DNA of 64,000 bases. Origin: Vagococcus hydrophili. GTDB taxonomy: Bacteria; Bacillota; Bacilli; Lactobacillales; Vagococcaceae. The position numbers and the translations under genes were made by a program. How positions within the stretch are numbered: position 1 is the stretch's first letter; each line of letters starts with the position of its first letter. Where the stretch lies: contig NZ_CP049887.1 of NCBI RefSeq assembly GCF_011304195.1, forward strand, positions 2,418,001-2,482,000, written 5' to 3'. The notes under the pieces were generated by a model. That model ran no database searches and had not been told where the DNA came from. It worked only from the letters and a program-made list of their open reading frames with translations. This document shows positions 37,833 through 49,722 of the stretch, one piece after another.

Positions 37833-39125
37833 ATGAGTAAAGAATTTAGAAATCCAGATGTTGTTTTAGATATACATGATAAGCCAAGCGGTATTAAGTG
37901 GGTAGGACTTAGTTTGCAGCATCTCTTCACCATGTTTGGGGCAACGGTCTTAGTACCAATTTTAGTCGGAATTAACCCAGGAATCGCCCTTTTCAGTTCA
38001 GGGCTTGGGACTTTAGTTTACCTGTTTGTCACGAAAGGGAAAATACCGGCTTACTTAGGAAGTAGTTTTGCCTTTATCGCAGCCATGCAAATGTTAATGA
38101 AGGATGCAGGTTATCCGGCAATTGCGCTAGGAGCCTTAACAACAGGTTTAGTTTACTTGATTGTTTCCATGATTGTTAAAAAAGCAGGGTCAGCTTGGTT
38201 AGACCGCTTATTACCACCAATCGTGGTTGGTCCAGTCGTAATGGTTATCGGACTAGGTTTAGCAGCGAATGCCGCCAATCAAGCCATGTTTGAAAATTTA
38301 GGAACGCCAGAACAACTTTATAATGTGAAATACATTGCAGTGGCACTTATTACGTTAGTTCTAACAATTATCTTCAACATGTATTTAAAAGGTTTCTTAG
38401 GCTTAATTCCAATCTTACTAGGAATTGTTTGTGGGTACATCGTAGCTCTAATCTTCGGAATTGTGGACACTCAACCAATTAAAGACGCAGCATGGTTTGC
38501 CGTACCAAACTTCCAAGTACCTTTTGTTACTTATCCACCTAAATTATATATTACAGCGATCGTGACTATGGCGCCAATCGCTTTTGTAACCATGACAGAG
38601 CACATCGGTCACTTAATGGTCCTTAACAAATTAACAAAACGTAACTTCTATGAAAATCCAGGCCTACATAAAACATTGATGGGTGACGGGTTAGCACAAA
38701 TTGTGGCTGGACTTGTGGGTGGACCTCCTGTAACAAGTTACGGTGAAAACATCGGTGTCTTAGCTATTACACGAGTACACAGCGTCTTCGTTATCGGAGG
38801 AGCAGCAACTTTAGCAATGATCTTAGGATTTGTTGGTAAATTAACAGCGATTATCCAAAGTATCCCTGGACCAGTTATTGCTGGAATTAGCTTCATCTTG
38901 TTCGGAGTGATTGCTTCAAGCGGATTAAAAATATTAATTGACAACAACATTGATTTTAATCAAAAACGTAACTTATTAATCGCCTCAGTCATCTTAGTTA
39001 TCGGCATTGGTGGTTTAACATTCCAAGCAGGAACAGTAGCAGTCTCAGGTATGGCTCTAGCAACTTTATTTGGAATCATCATGAACGTGGTCTTACCACA
39101 ACAAGCTAAAAGCGAAACAGAATAA
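37833..39125 (+). CDS. pyrP: Uracil permease
   Basis: A 430-residue NCS2 (nucleobase:cation symporter 2) uracil transporter with 12-14 helices. Characteristic segments are FGATVLVPILVGINPGIALF near the N-terminus, the AFVTMTEHIGH helix with the substrate Glu, and GGPPVTSYGENIGVLAITR. It lets the cell salvage uracil under the same PyrR control as synthesis. AAAGGAG precedes the ATG. Confidence 0.97.
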   Translation: MSKEFRNPDVVLDIHDKPSGIKWVGLSLQHLFTMFGATVLVPILVGINPGIALFSSGLGTLVYLFVTKGKIPAYLGSSFAFIAAMQMLMKDAGYPAIALGALTTGLVYLIVSMIVKKAGSAWLDRLLPPIVVGPVVMVIGLGLAANAANQAMFENLGTPEQLYNVKYIAVALITLVLTIIFNMYLKGFLGLIPILLGIVCGYIVALIFGIVDTQPIKDAAWFAVPNFQVPFVTYPPKLYITAIVTMAPIAFVTMTEHIGHLMVLNKLTKRNFYENPGLHKTLMGDGLAQIVAGLVGGPPVTSYGENIGVLAITRVHSVFVIGGAATLAMILGFVGKLTAIIQSIPGPVIAGISFILFGVIASSGLKILIDNNIDFNQKRNLLIASVILVIGIGGLTFQAGTVAVSGMALATLFGIIMNVVLPQQAKSETE

Positions 39126-39159
39126 TCAACCCCAAACTTAATTAATAGGAGGAAAACAC

Positions 39160-40086
39160 ATGATAGTGACATCGGAAAAAATTAGTTTAAAACATCTTTT
39201 AACAGCAGAATCATTGAGTGATCAAGAAGTAATGGGCTTGATTCAACGCGCTCAACAATTTAAACAAGGTGACAGATCACAATTAAATGAACAACAATTT
39301 TTTACAGCGAATTTATTTTTTGAAAATAGCACAAGAACGCATAAAAGTTTTGAAGTAGCTGAAAAAAAATTAGGTATCGATGTGATCGAGTTTGATGCCA
39401 AAACAAGTTCTGTCTCAAAAGGTGAGTCTTTATATGACACAGTCTTGACCATGTCAGCTATCGGTGTTCACGCCTGCGTCATTAGACATTGGGAAGAAAA
39501 TTATTATAACGAGTTAATTGAAAGTAAAACAATTACGACCTCAATCATTAATGGAGGTGACGGTAGTGGGAATCATCCGACACAGTGTTTACTTGATTTA
39601 CTGACTATCTATGAAGAGTTTGGTGATTTTGAGAATTTGGACATTGCGATTTGTGGGGATTTAACCCATTCAAGAGTTGCTAATTCAAACATGAAGATGT
39701 TGAAACGACTTGGCGCTAATCTGTTCTTCTGTGGTCCTGCTGAGTGGTATAACAAAAAATACGAAGCTTACGGCGAGTTTATCACGATTGATGAAGCTAT
39801 CCAAAAAGTCGATGTGATGATGATGTTAAGAGTTCAACATGAACGTCATGAAGAAGGCCACGCTTTTTCAAAAGAGAATTATCACCGTGATTACGGATTG
39901 ACAAATGAGAGAGCTAAACAAATGAAAGAAAAAGCAATTATCATGCATCCAGCACCAGTTAATAGAGATGTTGAGTTGGCAGATGAATTAGTAGAATCAT
40001 ATCAATCACGGATTACTCAACAAATGAGTAATGGTGTTTTTATGAGAATGGCGATTTTAGAAGCTATATTACACGGGAAAGCATAG
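39160..40086 (+). CDS. pyrB: Aspartate carbamoyltransferase catalytic subunit
   Basis: A 308-residue ATCase condensing carbamoyl phosphate with aspartate. The carbamoyl-phosphate loop is [11 protein letters not shown] (about residues 51-61), with [18 protein letters not shown] and [10 protein letters not shown]. No pyrI regulatory subunit is present, as expected in Firmicutes. AGGAGGA precedes the ATG. Confidence 0.98.
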   Translation: MIVTSEKISLKHLLTAESLSDQEVMGLIQRAQQFKQGDRSQLNEQQFFTANLFFENSTRTHKSFEVAEKKLGIDVIEFDAKTSSVSKGESLYDTVLTMSAIGVHACVIRHWEENYYNELIESKTITTSIINGGDGSGNHPTQCLLDLLTIYEEFGDFENLDIAICGDLTHSRVANSNMKMLKRLGANLFFCGPAEWYNKKYEAYGEFITIDEAIQKVDVMMMLRVQHERHEEGHAFSKENYHRDYGLTNERAKQMKEKAIIMHPAPVNRDVELADELVESYQSRITQQMSNGVFMRMAILEAILHGKA

Positions 40087-40096
40087 GAGGAGAATC

Positions 40097-41377
40097 ATGA
40101 AAACATTAATTAAAAATGGCTATATTGTGACAAAGGATAATAAATTAAACCAAGTCGATATTTGGCTAGAAGATTCTAAAATTAAAGCAATCGGTCAACT
40201 TGAAAAAGAAGGAATTGACTTTGATGAAGTAATAGACGCTAAGGCAGGTTTAATTACACCAGGATTAGTTGATGTTCATGTCCATTTTAGAGAACCAGGA
40301 TTTGAGTACAAAGAAACCATCGAAACAGGAAGTGCTTCAGCAGCAAAAGGTGGTTTCACAACAGTTTGTGCCATGCCTAACCTTAACCCAGTACCCGATA
40401 CAAAAGAAAAACTAAAAGATATTAACGAACGCATTGAAAAAGATAGCAGTGTGAAGATTTTACAATACGCACCAATCACTAAAGAATTAAACAGTGAAGA
40501 ACTAGTTGATTTCAAAGCTTTGAAAGAAGAAAAAGCGTTTGCCTTCACCAATGACGGTGTTGGGGTTCAAACGGCAGGTGTGATGTATCAAGCCATGAAA
40601 GAAGCAGCGAACATCGATATGGCAATTGTTGCTCACACAGAAGACGAGTCCTTATTGTTTGGTGGCGTGATGCACAAAGGTGAAGTTTCCGAAAAACTTG
40701 GTTTACCAGGGATTATGAGTGCCACAGAATCCTCTCAAATTGCAAGAGATGTTTTACTTGCTAAAGAGACAGGCGTTCACTACCATGTTTGCCACGTGTC
40801 AACAAAAGAAAGTGTTGAAGTGATTAGACAGGCTAAAAAACACGGTGTACATGTGACTTGCGAAGTTTGTCCTCATCATTTAATTATGAAAGATACAGAC
40901 ATCACAGAAGACAATGGCCGATTCAAAATGAATCCACCACTTAGAGCAAGTGATGATCAACAGGCATTAATTGATGGTTTATTAGATGGCACGATTGATT
41001 GTATCGCAACAGATCATGCGCCGCACAGTCATGAAGAAAAGAACCAAAGTATGCTACATTCGCCATTTGGCATTATCGGAAGTGAAACAGCCTTCCAACT
41101 TATGTATACCCACTTTGTTAAAACAGGTAGATTCACCTTAGAGCAAGTGGTTAATTGGATGACGAAAGTTCCTTCTGAGATTTTCGGATTAGAAACAGGG
41201 ACATTAAACATTGGTTCTCAAGCAGACATGGCAATTTTTGACTTACAAAAACAAGTCGAAATACCAGAAGAATTTGTTTCAAAATCAAACAATACACCAT
41301 TTATTGGTGAACAAGTAATTGGAGAAACTATTTATACCTTCGTAGATGGAAAAGTAGTTTGGCATAGAGGAGAGTAA
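40097..41377 (+). CDS. pyrC: Dihydroorotase
   Basis: A 426-residue type I dihydroorotase that cyclises carbamoyl aspartate. The metal-binding motif VDVHVHFREPGFE (about residues 57-69) and the C-terminal metal segment ATDHAPHSHEEK (Asp about 304) are intact. His residues in VAHTEDE and CHVSTKES complete the site. A GGAGGAG ribosome binding site lies 10 nt after the pyrB stop. Confidence 0.98.
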   Translation: MKTLIKNGYIVTKDNKLNQVDIWLEDSKIKAIGQLEKEGIDFDEVIDAKAGLITPGLVDVHVHFREPGFEYKETIETGSASAAKGGFTTVCAMPNLNPVPDTKEKLKDINERIEKDSSVKILQYAPITKELNSEELVDFKALKEEKAFAFTNDGVGVQTAGVMYQAMKEAANIDMAIVAHTEDESLLFGGVMHKGEVSEKLGLPGIMSATESSQIARDVLLAKETGVHYHVCHVSTKESVEVIRQAKKHGVHVTCEVCPHHLIMKDTDITEDNGRFKMNPPLRASDDQQALIDGLLDGTIDCIATDHAPHSHEEKNQSMLHSPFGIIGSETAFQLMYTHFVKTGRFTLEQVVNWMTKVPSEIFGLETGTLNIGSQADMAIFDLQKQVEIPEEFVSKSNNTPFIGEQVIGETIYTFVDGKVVWHRGE

Positions 41378-41380
41378 GAG

Positions 41381-42454
41381 ATGAAACGATTGTTGATATT
41401 AGAAGATGGTACATGTTTTGAAGGTGTTGGTTTTGGCGCACCAGGAATTGGTACAGGAGAAGTTGTATTTACAACGGGGATGAGCGGCTACCAAGAAGTC
41501 TTAACTGACCCAAGTTTTAAAGGGCAAATGATCATGTTTACCTACCCAACAATCGGAAATTATGGCATTAATCGAGATGATTTTGAATCAATGGAGCCAT
41601 CATGTAACGGGATTATCGTAAAAGACTATGCCCGCGTTGCTTCTAACTGGCGCAGTCAAATGACCTTAGATGAATTTTTGAAAAATAAAAAAATACCGGG
41701 AATTGCTGGTATTGATACACGTGCTTTAACACGTAAATTAAGAGAATGTGGCACGATCAAAGGAAGTATCATAGATGTGGTTGATGATATTGAGCATGAG
41801 TACGATCAATTAAAAGCGACAGTGTTACCTAATAATCAAGTTCATGAAGTTTCAACAACGAAGGCTTATCATATTCCTGGAACTGGAAAAAATGTTGTCG
41901 TGGTTGACTTTGGTATGAAACAAAGTATTTTAAGAGAGCTTGTCTCAAGAAAATGTGGTGTGACAGTTGTTCCTTATCATTACTCAGCAGAACAGATTTT
42001 AGCTCTTGCTCCTGATGGGGTGATGTTATCTAACGGACCGGGAGATCCAAAAGATGTCATGGAAGCCAGTCAAATGATTTTAGGCATCCAAGGTCAAGTA
42101 CCAATCTTTGGTATTTGCTTAGGTCATCAACTGTTAAGTCTTTCAAACGGTGCAGATACATTTAAATTAAGATATGGGCATCGTGGTAGTAATCATCCGG
42201 TGAAGGAAATTGCCTCTAACCAAGTGTACTTTACCTCACAAAATCACGGTTACGCGGTTTCAAGAGATAGTTTAGACACAACGGATTTAATGCTAACACA
42301 TATTGAAATCAATGATGGAACAGTTGAAGGAATTAAACATAAAAAATACCCATCATTCTCAGTTCAATTCCATCCAGATGCGGCACCTGGTCCACATGAC
42401 GCGGTCTCACTGTTTGATGAATTTGTAGAATTAATGGATACTTGGGGGAAATAA
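41381..42454 (+). CDS. carA: Carbamoyl-phosphate synthase small subunit (glutaminase)
   Basis: A 357-residue glutamine amidotransferase subunit that supplies ammonia to CarB. The N-terminal CarA domain (1-150) precedes a class I GATase. The nucleophile Cys is in [11 protein letters not shown] (about residue 246) and the triad His is in [14 protein letters not shown]. The usual HPE is HPD here, an Asp at the place of the third triad member. It lies 3 nt after pyrC and 1 nt before carB. Confidence 0.97.
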   Translation: MKRLLILEDGTCFEGVGFGAPGIGTGEVVFTTGMSGYQEVLTDPSFKGQMIMFTYPTIGNYGINRDDFESMEPSCNGIIVKDYARVASNWRSQMTLDEFLKNKKIPGIAGIDTRALTRKLRECGTIKGSIIDVVDDIEHEYDQLKATVLPNNQVHEVSTTKAYHIPGTGKNVVVVDFGMKQSILRELVSRKCGVTVVPYHYSAEQILALAPDGVMLSNGPGDPKDVMEASQMILGIQGQVPIFGICLGHQLLSLSNGADTFKLRYGHRGSNHPVKEIASNQVYFTSQNHGYAVSRDSLDTTDLMLTHIEINDGTVEGIKHKKYPSFSVQFHPDAAPGPHDAVSLFDEFVELMDTWGK

Positions 42455-42455
42455 G

Positions 42456-45400
42456 ATGCCAAAAAGAACAGATATTAAAAAGATACTTGTTATCGGATCA
42501 GGTCCAATCATTATTGGACAAGCTGCAGAATTTGATTATGCGGGAACACAAGCCTGTTTGGCACTTAGAGAAGAAGGATATGAAGTTATCTTAATCAACT
42601 CTAACCCAGCTACTATTATGACAGACAAAGAGATTGCTGATAAAGTTTACATTGAACCAATTACCTTGGAATTTGTAGCTAAAGTATTAAGAAAAGAAAG
42701 ACCAGATGCGATTCTACCAACGTTAGGTGGGCAAACAGGTTTAAACATGGCCATCACTTTATCTGAAAGTGGCATCTTAGATGAATTAAATATCGAATTA
42801 TTGGGAACAAAATTAAGCGCCATTGATCAAGCAGAAGACCGAGACTTATTTAAACAATTGATGGAAGAATTAGGCGAGCCAATTCCTGAGAGTGCCATTG
42901 TAAATACAGTGGAAGAAGCATTGGATTTTGCTAAAGAAATTGGTTATCCGTTAATCGTACGACCTGCCTTCACATTAGGTGGAACGGGTGGTGGGATGTG
43001 TGACGATGAAGAATCGTTAATCGAGATCACTAAAAACGGTTTGCATCTTTCTCCAGCGACACAGTGCTTAATTGAAAAAAGTATCGCAGGCTACAAAGAA
43101 ATTGAGTATGAAGTCATGAGAGATTCAAATGATAATGCGATTGTGGTGTGTCACATGGAAAACTTTGACCCTGTTGGAATTCATACGGGAGACTCCATTG
43201 TTTTTGCTCCATGTCAAACATTATCAGATGTGGAAATCCAGTTATTAAGAGATGCCTCACTAAAAATTATCAAAGCTTTAAAAATCGAAGGTGGCTGTAA
43301 CGTTCAACTAGCACTTGATCCACATAGCTACCAATACTACGTGATTGAAGTAAACCCTCGTGTGAGTCGCTCCTCAGCTTTAGCAAGTAAAGCTACAGGG
43401 ATTCCAATTGCTAAATTGGCGGCAAAAATCGCAGTAGGATTAACATTAGATGAAGTGAAAAACCCAGTGACAGAAACAACTTACGCGATGTTTGAACCAG
43501 CACTAGACTATGTGGTAACGAAAATTCCAAGATGGGCTTTTGATAAGTTTGAAAAAGGAAATCGCAAGTTAAGTACCCAAATGAAAGCCACAGGAGAGGT
43601 CATGTCTTTAGGTCGTACGATTGAAGAATCACTTCTTAAAGCGGTACGCTCACTTGAAATAGGCGCTTATCATATTGAATTAGATGAGTTAAAACCACTA
43701 ACAGATGACGAAATTACTTATGGCATGATTCACGCTCAAGATGATCGTTTGTTCTACGTATCAGAAGCCATTAGAAGAGGCTTTACAATTTATGAAATCG
43801 CTGATTTTACTAAGATAGATGTGTTCTTCTTAGATAAATTACTACATATTATCGAAGTAGAAAAAATGGTGATTGAAAATCCTAAAGATGATGAGCTTTT
43901 AAAACAAGCAAAAGAATTAGGTTTCTCTGATAACTACTTAGCCCAAAAATGGGAAATCAAAACTAAAGATGTTTATGACAGAAGAAAAGCTCTGAATCTC
44001 TTCCCGGTTTACAAAATGGTCGACACGTGTGCCGCAGAGTTTGCTTCAAAAACACCTTATTTCTACGGAACCTATGAAACTGAAAACGAGAGCTTGAAGT
44101 CAGATAAAGAATCAATCATCGTACTAGGTTCAGGACCAATTAGAATTGGACAAGGGGTTGAGTTTGACTACGCGACAGTTCACTCAGTGAGAGCGATTCA
44201 AGACGCAGGATACGAAGCGATTATTATGAATAGTAATCCTGAAACAGTCTCAACTGACTTCTCCATCTCAGATAAACTATATTTTGAACCATTGACGATT
44301 GAAGACGTGATGCACGTTATCGAACTAGAACAACCAAAAGGCGTGATTGTACAATTCGGCGGACAAACAGCCATCAACTTGGCTGAAAGCTTAACAGAGC
44401 ACGGCGTAAAAATAATTGGAACAACGATTGAAGATTTAGACCGAGCAGAAAACAGAGATAAATTTGAACAGGCTTTACAAGAATTAGGCATTCCTCAACC
44501 GGAAGGCGCGACGGCTACTAATCCAGCTGATGCCATCAAAATTGCAGAGAGAATCGGTTACCCAGTCTTAGTTCGCCCAAGTTATGTATTAGGTGGACGT
44601 GCTATGGAGATTGTCTGGAGCACCAAAGATTTAGAGCGCTACATGAAAGAAGCGGTAAAAGCTTCACCAGAGCATCCAGTCTTAGTCGATCGTTACTTAG
44701 TGGGAACAGAGTGTGAAGTGGATGCCATCTGTGACGGTGAAAATGTTTTACTTCCAGGTATCATGGAACATATTGAGCGAGCTGGTGTCCATTCAGGAGA
44801 TTCTATGGCGGTGTATCCACCACAAAATCTATCTGAAGAAGTGCTTGAAAAAATTGTTTCTTACACACGTAAATTAGCTTTAGGACTAAACTGTAAAGGC
44901 ATGATGAATGTTCAGTTTATCGCCCAAGATTCAGAAGTGTACGTGATTGAAGTTAATCCAAGAGCAAGTCGTACGGTACCATTCTTAAGTAAAGTAACAG
45001 GAATTCAAATGGCTCAAGTAGCGACCAAATGTATCTTAGGTCAAACATTAAAAGAACTAGGATTTGAAGATGGGCTTTATAAGTCGTCTGAGTTAGTCCA
45101 CGTGAAAGCACCAGTCTTCTCATTTGCTAAATTACAAGAAGTAGATACACAACTTGGACCTGAGATGAAATCAACAGGTGAAGTAATGGGAACGGATCGA
45201 ACGCTTGAAAAAGCATTGTACAAAGCCTTTGAAGCAAGTGGCATGCACTTACCTAATTATGGATCAGTGTTATTCACAGTTTCAGATGAAACAAAAGAAG
45301 AAGCGTTAGAACTTGCCAAACGATTTAACGACATTGGGTACGGTTTAGTCGCAACTGAAGGGACAGGAGAATTTTTCAGAAGTCATGGTTTAGAAGTCAA

Positions 45401-45635
45401 AGTGGTCTCTAAATTAGATCAAAAAAATCAAGTCAATGTGTTAGACATGATTCGCTTAGGACAAACGCAACTAGTCATTAATACAACTGGTAATGAATCA
45501 CAACCAAAATCAGACGGCTTCAAAATTAGACGAGTTTCGGTTGAAAATGGTGTGCCGTTAATGACCTCATTAGATACAGCAGATGCCATTTTAAAAGTGT
45601 TAGAAGATCGTAACTTTTCAGCGATTGCATTATAA
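42456..45635 (+). CDS. carB: Carbamoyl-phosphate synthase large subunit
   Basis: A 1059-residue synthase with two tandem ATP-grasp halves (about 1-400 and 550-930), an oligomerisation domain between them and a C-terminal MGS-like allosteric domain (from about 930). Repeated signatures are [19 protein letters not shown] and [19 protein letters not shown], and [11 protein letters not shown] and [11 protein letters not shown]. It makes carbamoyl phosphate from bicarbonate, ammonia and two ATP. It is tightly coupled to carA. Confidence 0.98.
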   Translation: MPKRTDIKKILVIGSGPIIIGQAAEFDYAGTQACLALREEGYEVILINSNPATIMTDKEIADKVYIEPITLEFVAKVLRKERPDAILPTLGGQTGLNMAITLSESGILDELNIELLGTKLSAIDQAEDRDLFKQLMEELGEPIPESAIVNTVEEALDFAKEIGYPLIVRPAFTLGGTGGGMCDDEESLIEITKNGLHLSPATQCLIEKSIAGYKEIEYEVMRDSNDNAIVVCHMENFDPVGIHTGDSIVFAPCQTLSDVEIQLLRDASLKIIKALKIEGGCNVQLALDPHSYQYYVIEVNPRVSRSSALASKATGIPIAKLAAKIAVGLTLDEVKNPVTETTYAMFEPALDYVVTKIPRWAFDKFEKGNRKLSTQMKATGEVMSLGRTIEESLLKAVRSLEIGAYHIELDELKPLTDDEITYGMIHAQDDRLFYVSEAIRRGFTIYEIADFTKIDVFFLDKLLHIIEVEKMVIENPKDDELLKQAKELGFSDNYLAQKWEIKTKDVYDRRKALNLFPVYKMVDTCAAEFASKTPYFYGTYETENESLKSDKESIIVLGSGPIRIGQGVEFDYATVHSVRAIQDAGYEAIIMNSNPETVSTDFSISDKLYFEPLTIEDVMHVIELEQPKGVIVQFGGQTAINLAESLTEHGVKIIGTTIEDLDRAENRDKFEQALQELGIPQPEGATATNPADAIKIAERIGYPVLVRPSYVLGGRAMEIVWSTKDLERYMKEAVKASPEHPVLVDRYLVGTECEVDAICDGENVLLPGIMEHIERAGVHSGDSMAVYPPQNLSEEVLEKIVSYTRKLALGLNCKGMMNVQFIAQDSEVYVIEVNPRASRTVPFLSKVTGIQMAQVATKCILGQTLKELGFEDGLYKSSELVHVKAPVFSFAKLQEVDTQLGPEMKSTGEVMGTDRTLEKALYKAFEASGMHLPNYGSVLFTVSDETKEEALELAKRFNDIGYGLVATEGTGEFFRSHGLEVKVVSKLDQKNQVNVLDMIRLGQTQLVINTTGNESQPKSDGFKIRRVSVENGVPLMTSLDTADAILKVLEDRNFSAIAL

Positions 45636-45659
45636 AAGAATAAATAAAGGAGAGGGATT

Positions 45660-47355
<1,696 letters not shown>

Positions 47356-47356
<1 letters not shown>

Positions 47357-48069
47357 TGAATCGACCAATTATAGCTTTAGACTTTCCAAGTAAAGTAGAA
47401 GTATTTGAATTTTTGAACCAATTTCCAGCAGAGGAAAAATTATTCGTCAAAGTGGGTATGGAATTATTTTATAAAGAAGGACCAAGCATCGTTAGTGAAT
47501 TAACTGAATTGGGACATGATGTTTTCTTAGATTTAAAACTACACGATATTCCAAATACTGTAAAATCAGCGATGAAAAATATCGCATCATTAGGTGTAGC
47601 GATTACTAACGTTCACGCTGCAGGTGGTCGAGAGATGATGACCGCTGCTTTAGAAGGACTTAAAGAAGGTACACAAACAGGTAAAGACGTGCCTAAATTA
47701 ATCGCTGTGACACAATTAACTTCAACCAGTGAGGAACAAATGCAGTCAGATCAATTAATTAAGGTGAGTTTAGAAGAAAGTGTCGCTCATTATGCTAAAA
47801 TGACAGAATTATCAGGGCTTGACGGTGTGGTTTGTTCAGCCTTAGAAGTAAGTGCTATTAGAGAAAAGACAAGTGAGAACTTTATTTGCTTAACTCCAGG
47901 AATTAGACCAAGCAATAGTGAAAAAGGAGATCAAAAACGTGTCATGACTCCAAGTGAAGCTAAAGCAATTGGTTCAAGTTATATTGTAGTCGGAAGACCG
48001 ATTACTCAATCAGAAACGCCTTATGAGAGTTACGTACAGATTAAAAATGAATGGAACGGTGAAAAATAA
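47356..48069 (+). CDS. pyrF: Orotidine 5'-phosphate decarboxylase
   Basis: A 237-residue OMP decarboxylase, the final step to UMP. The catalytic Lys-Asp network [13 protein letters not shown] is at about 57-69, with ALDFPSK at the N-terminus and VVGRPIT for phosphate binding near the C-terminus. It is coupled at both ends by single-base stop/start overlaps. Confidence 0.97.
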
Positions 48070-48689
48070 TGAAACAAATCGCAGAGCAATTACTAGAAAT
48101 TAAAGCAGTGGCACTTAGTCCAAACGATCCTTTTACATGGGCAAGTGGTTTAAAGAGCCCGATTTATTGTGATAACCGTTTAACGATGAGTTTTCCAAAA
48201 GTTCGCCGTGACGTGGCACAAGGATTAGCAAAAAAAATCAAAGAAACGTATCCAGACGTTGAAGTCATTGCAGGAACAGCAACAGCTGGTATTCCTCATG
48301 CGGCTTGGGTAGCTGAGATTTTAGATTTACCAATGGTTTACATCCGCGGAAAAGCAAAAGATCATGGTAAAAAGAACCAGATTGAGGGTCAAATTTCTGA
48401 AGGTCAAAAAATGGTCGTTGTGGAAGATTTAATCTCAACAGGAGGAAGTGTACTTGAAGCCTGTGAAGCTGCTGAAAACGAAGGAGCTAACGTTTTAGGA
48501 GTTGCTGCTATTTTCACTTATGAATTGCCAAAAGGCATCGAAAATTTTGAAAATGCCAAAACATCATTTGTTACCTTAACGAACTACAGTGAATTAATCG
48601 AAGTAGCAACAGAAAAAGACTATATTACAGAAGCTGATGCTGTTTTACTTAAGAAATGGAAAAAAAATCCAGCAGAGTGGAATAAATAA
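48069..48689 (+). CDS. pyrE: Orotate phosphoribosyltransferase
   Basis: A 206-residue PRTase converting orotate and PRPP to OMP. The PRPP motif [17 protein letters not shown] is at about 116-132, and the N-terminal [16 protein letters not shown] segment is typical. It is the last gene of the pyr operon, followed by a terminator. Confidence 0.97.
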   Translation: MKQIAEQLLEIKAVALSPNDPFTWASGLKSPIYCDNRLTMSFPKVRRDVAQGLAKKIKETYPDVEVIAGTATAGIPHAAWVAEILDLPMVYIRGKAKDHGKKNQIEGQISEGQKMVVVEDLISTGGSVLEACEAAENEGANVLGVAAIFTYELPKGIENFENAKTSFVTLTNYSELIEVATEKDYITEADAVLLKKWKKNPAEWNK

Positions 48690-48696
48690 AGAATCG

Positions 48697-48733
48697 AAAC
48701 AACAAGGAGATGATATTTCTTTGTTGTTTTTTT
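48697..48733 (+). terminator. Terminator of the pyr operon
   Basis: AAACAACAA (48697-48705) pairs with TTGTTGTTT (48721-48729), the stem extends inward through G-U and G-C pairs, and T residues follow. Confidence 0.85.
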
Positions 48734-48775
48734 GATATTCTCTTCAAATTAACGTAGAATTTAGAAAAGAAGGGT

Positions 48776-49375
48776 GTGAGAAATCTGGATAGACAATTAG
48801 TTTTAATTTCAGGTGGTGGATTTTCAACTGAAACAGAGGCGTATATTGATAGCTTTGCTTTAAACTTGTGTCCTAAAAAAGAAAAAAAGACCTTAGTTTT
48901 TATTCCTACTGCAAGTCATGATGCGATTAACTATATTGAAAAATTTCATCATACCTTTAGAGAACACGATACGTATCACTTAACAAAGGATGAGTTAAAA
49001 AATGTAGAATTACTTGAAACAGCTGATCTCATTTATATCGGTGGCGGGAACACTCACTATATGCTAGATACTTGGCGGGAGACAGGTTTTGATCAGAGGT
49101 TAATAAAAATGTATGAGAAAGGCAAAGTGATTGTAGGGATAAGCGCAGGGGCAGTTTGTTGGTTCACAGATGTTTTTGAAAATAATCAGAGTTTTAAAGG
49201 ATTAGGCATATTAAAAGGTAGCTTATGTCCTCATTATGAAAGTAATGAAAAGGAAAGTATTCTGTATAATGAGTGGGAAAGTCAATCCTCAGATATCATT
49301 CATTACAAACTAAGCAACAATGAAAACTTACATATCATCAATGAGAGAATTATCTCAAAAATTACCGTTTTATAG
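48776..49375 (+). CDS. Peptidase E-like (family S51) protein
   Basis: A 199-residue class I glutamine-amidotransferase-like fold. The serine nucleophile elbow is GISAGAVCWF (about residues 120-129), preceded by the family segment LIYIGGGNTHYML, with a late His in LCPHYES. Such enzymes cleave N-terminal aspartyl dipeptides, though many members are unstudied. The start is GTG 48776, with AAGAAGG rather close. It lies alone between the pyr terminator and its own terminator. Confidence 0.82.
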   Translation: MRNLDRQLVLISGGGFSTETEAYIDSFALNLCPKKEKKTLVFIPTASHDAINYIEKFHHTFREHDTYHLTKDELKNVELLETADLIYIGGGNTHYMLDTWRETGFDQRLIKMYEKGKVIVGISAGAVCWFTDVFENNQSFKGLGILKGSLCPHYESNEKESILYNEWESQSSDIIHYKLSNNENLHIINERIISKITVL

Positions 49376-49421
49376 ATTTTTCAAATAATTAAAATTCAAT
49401 GAGATATTAAATAACAAGAAT

Positions 49422-49466
49422 AAAAACAAGGTAATCATTTTAATCGATTATCTTGTTTTTATTTTT
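49422..49466 (+). terminator. Terminator after the peptidase E-like gene
   Basis: AAAAACAAGGTAATC (49422-49436) pairs with GATTATCTTGTTTTT (49446-49460), one G-U pair, then a T-rich run. Confidence 0.9.
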
Positions 49467-49722
49467 TATAAGTTCAAAAAAAGAGGGGGCTTAATTGTTA
49501 GTTAACTTCAAAAATATGTTCATTTAATAAAAATAAGATTATAAAAACATTTTCATTTTAAATAATAACTCTGTTAATAAAAAAAGTTATATTAAATGAA
49601 TAAAATTTTAATAATAAAGAACTAACGTCATTTATTTGTGGTATTATATAAGTATAAACAATATAAATTAACTCTTTTTATTTGTTTGTATTAACGTGTT
49701 GGAAAGGGTGATGATTTAATTT
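49467..49722 (+). promoter_or_regulatory. AT-rich leader and promoter region of the glg operon
   Basis: No gene is visible. It contains an 11 bp inverted repeat TTCATTTAATA (49519-49529) / TATTAAATGAA (49590-49600) separated by 60 bp. A likely -10 is TATTAT at about 49643-49648 (GTGGTATTATATAAG), with no good -35. A GAAAGGGTGATG ribosome binding site lies about 10-15 nt before the glgB ATG. I saw no convincing catabolite-response (cre) site. Confidence 0.45.
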
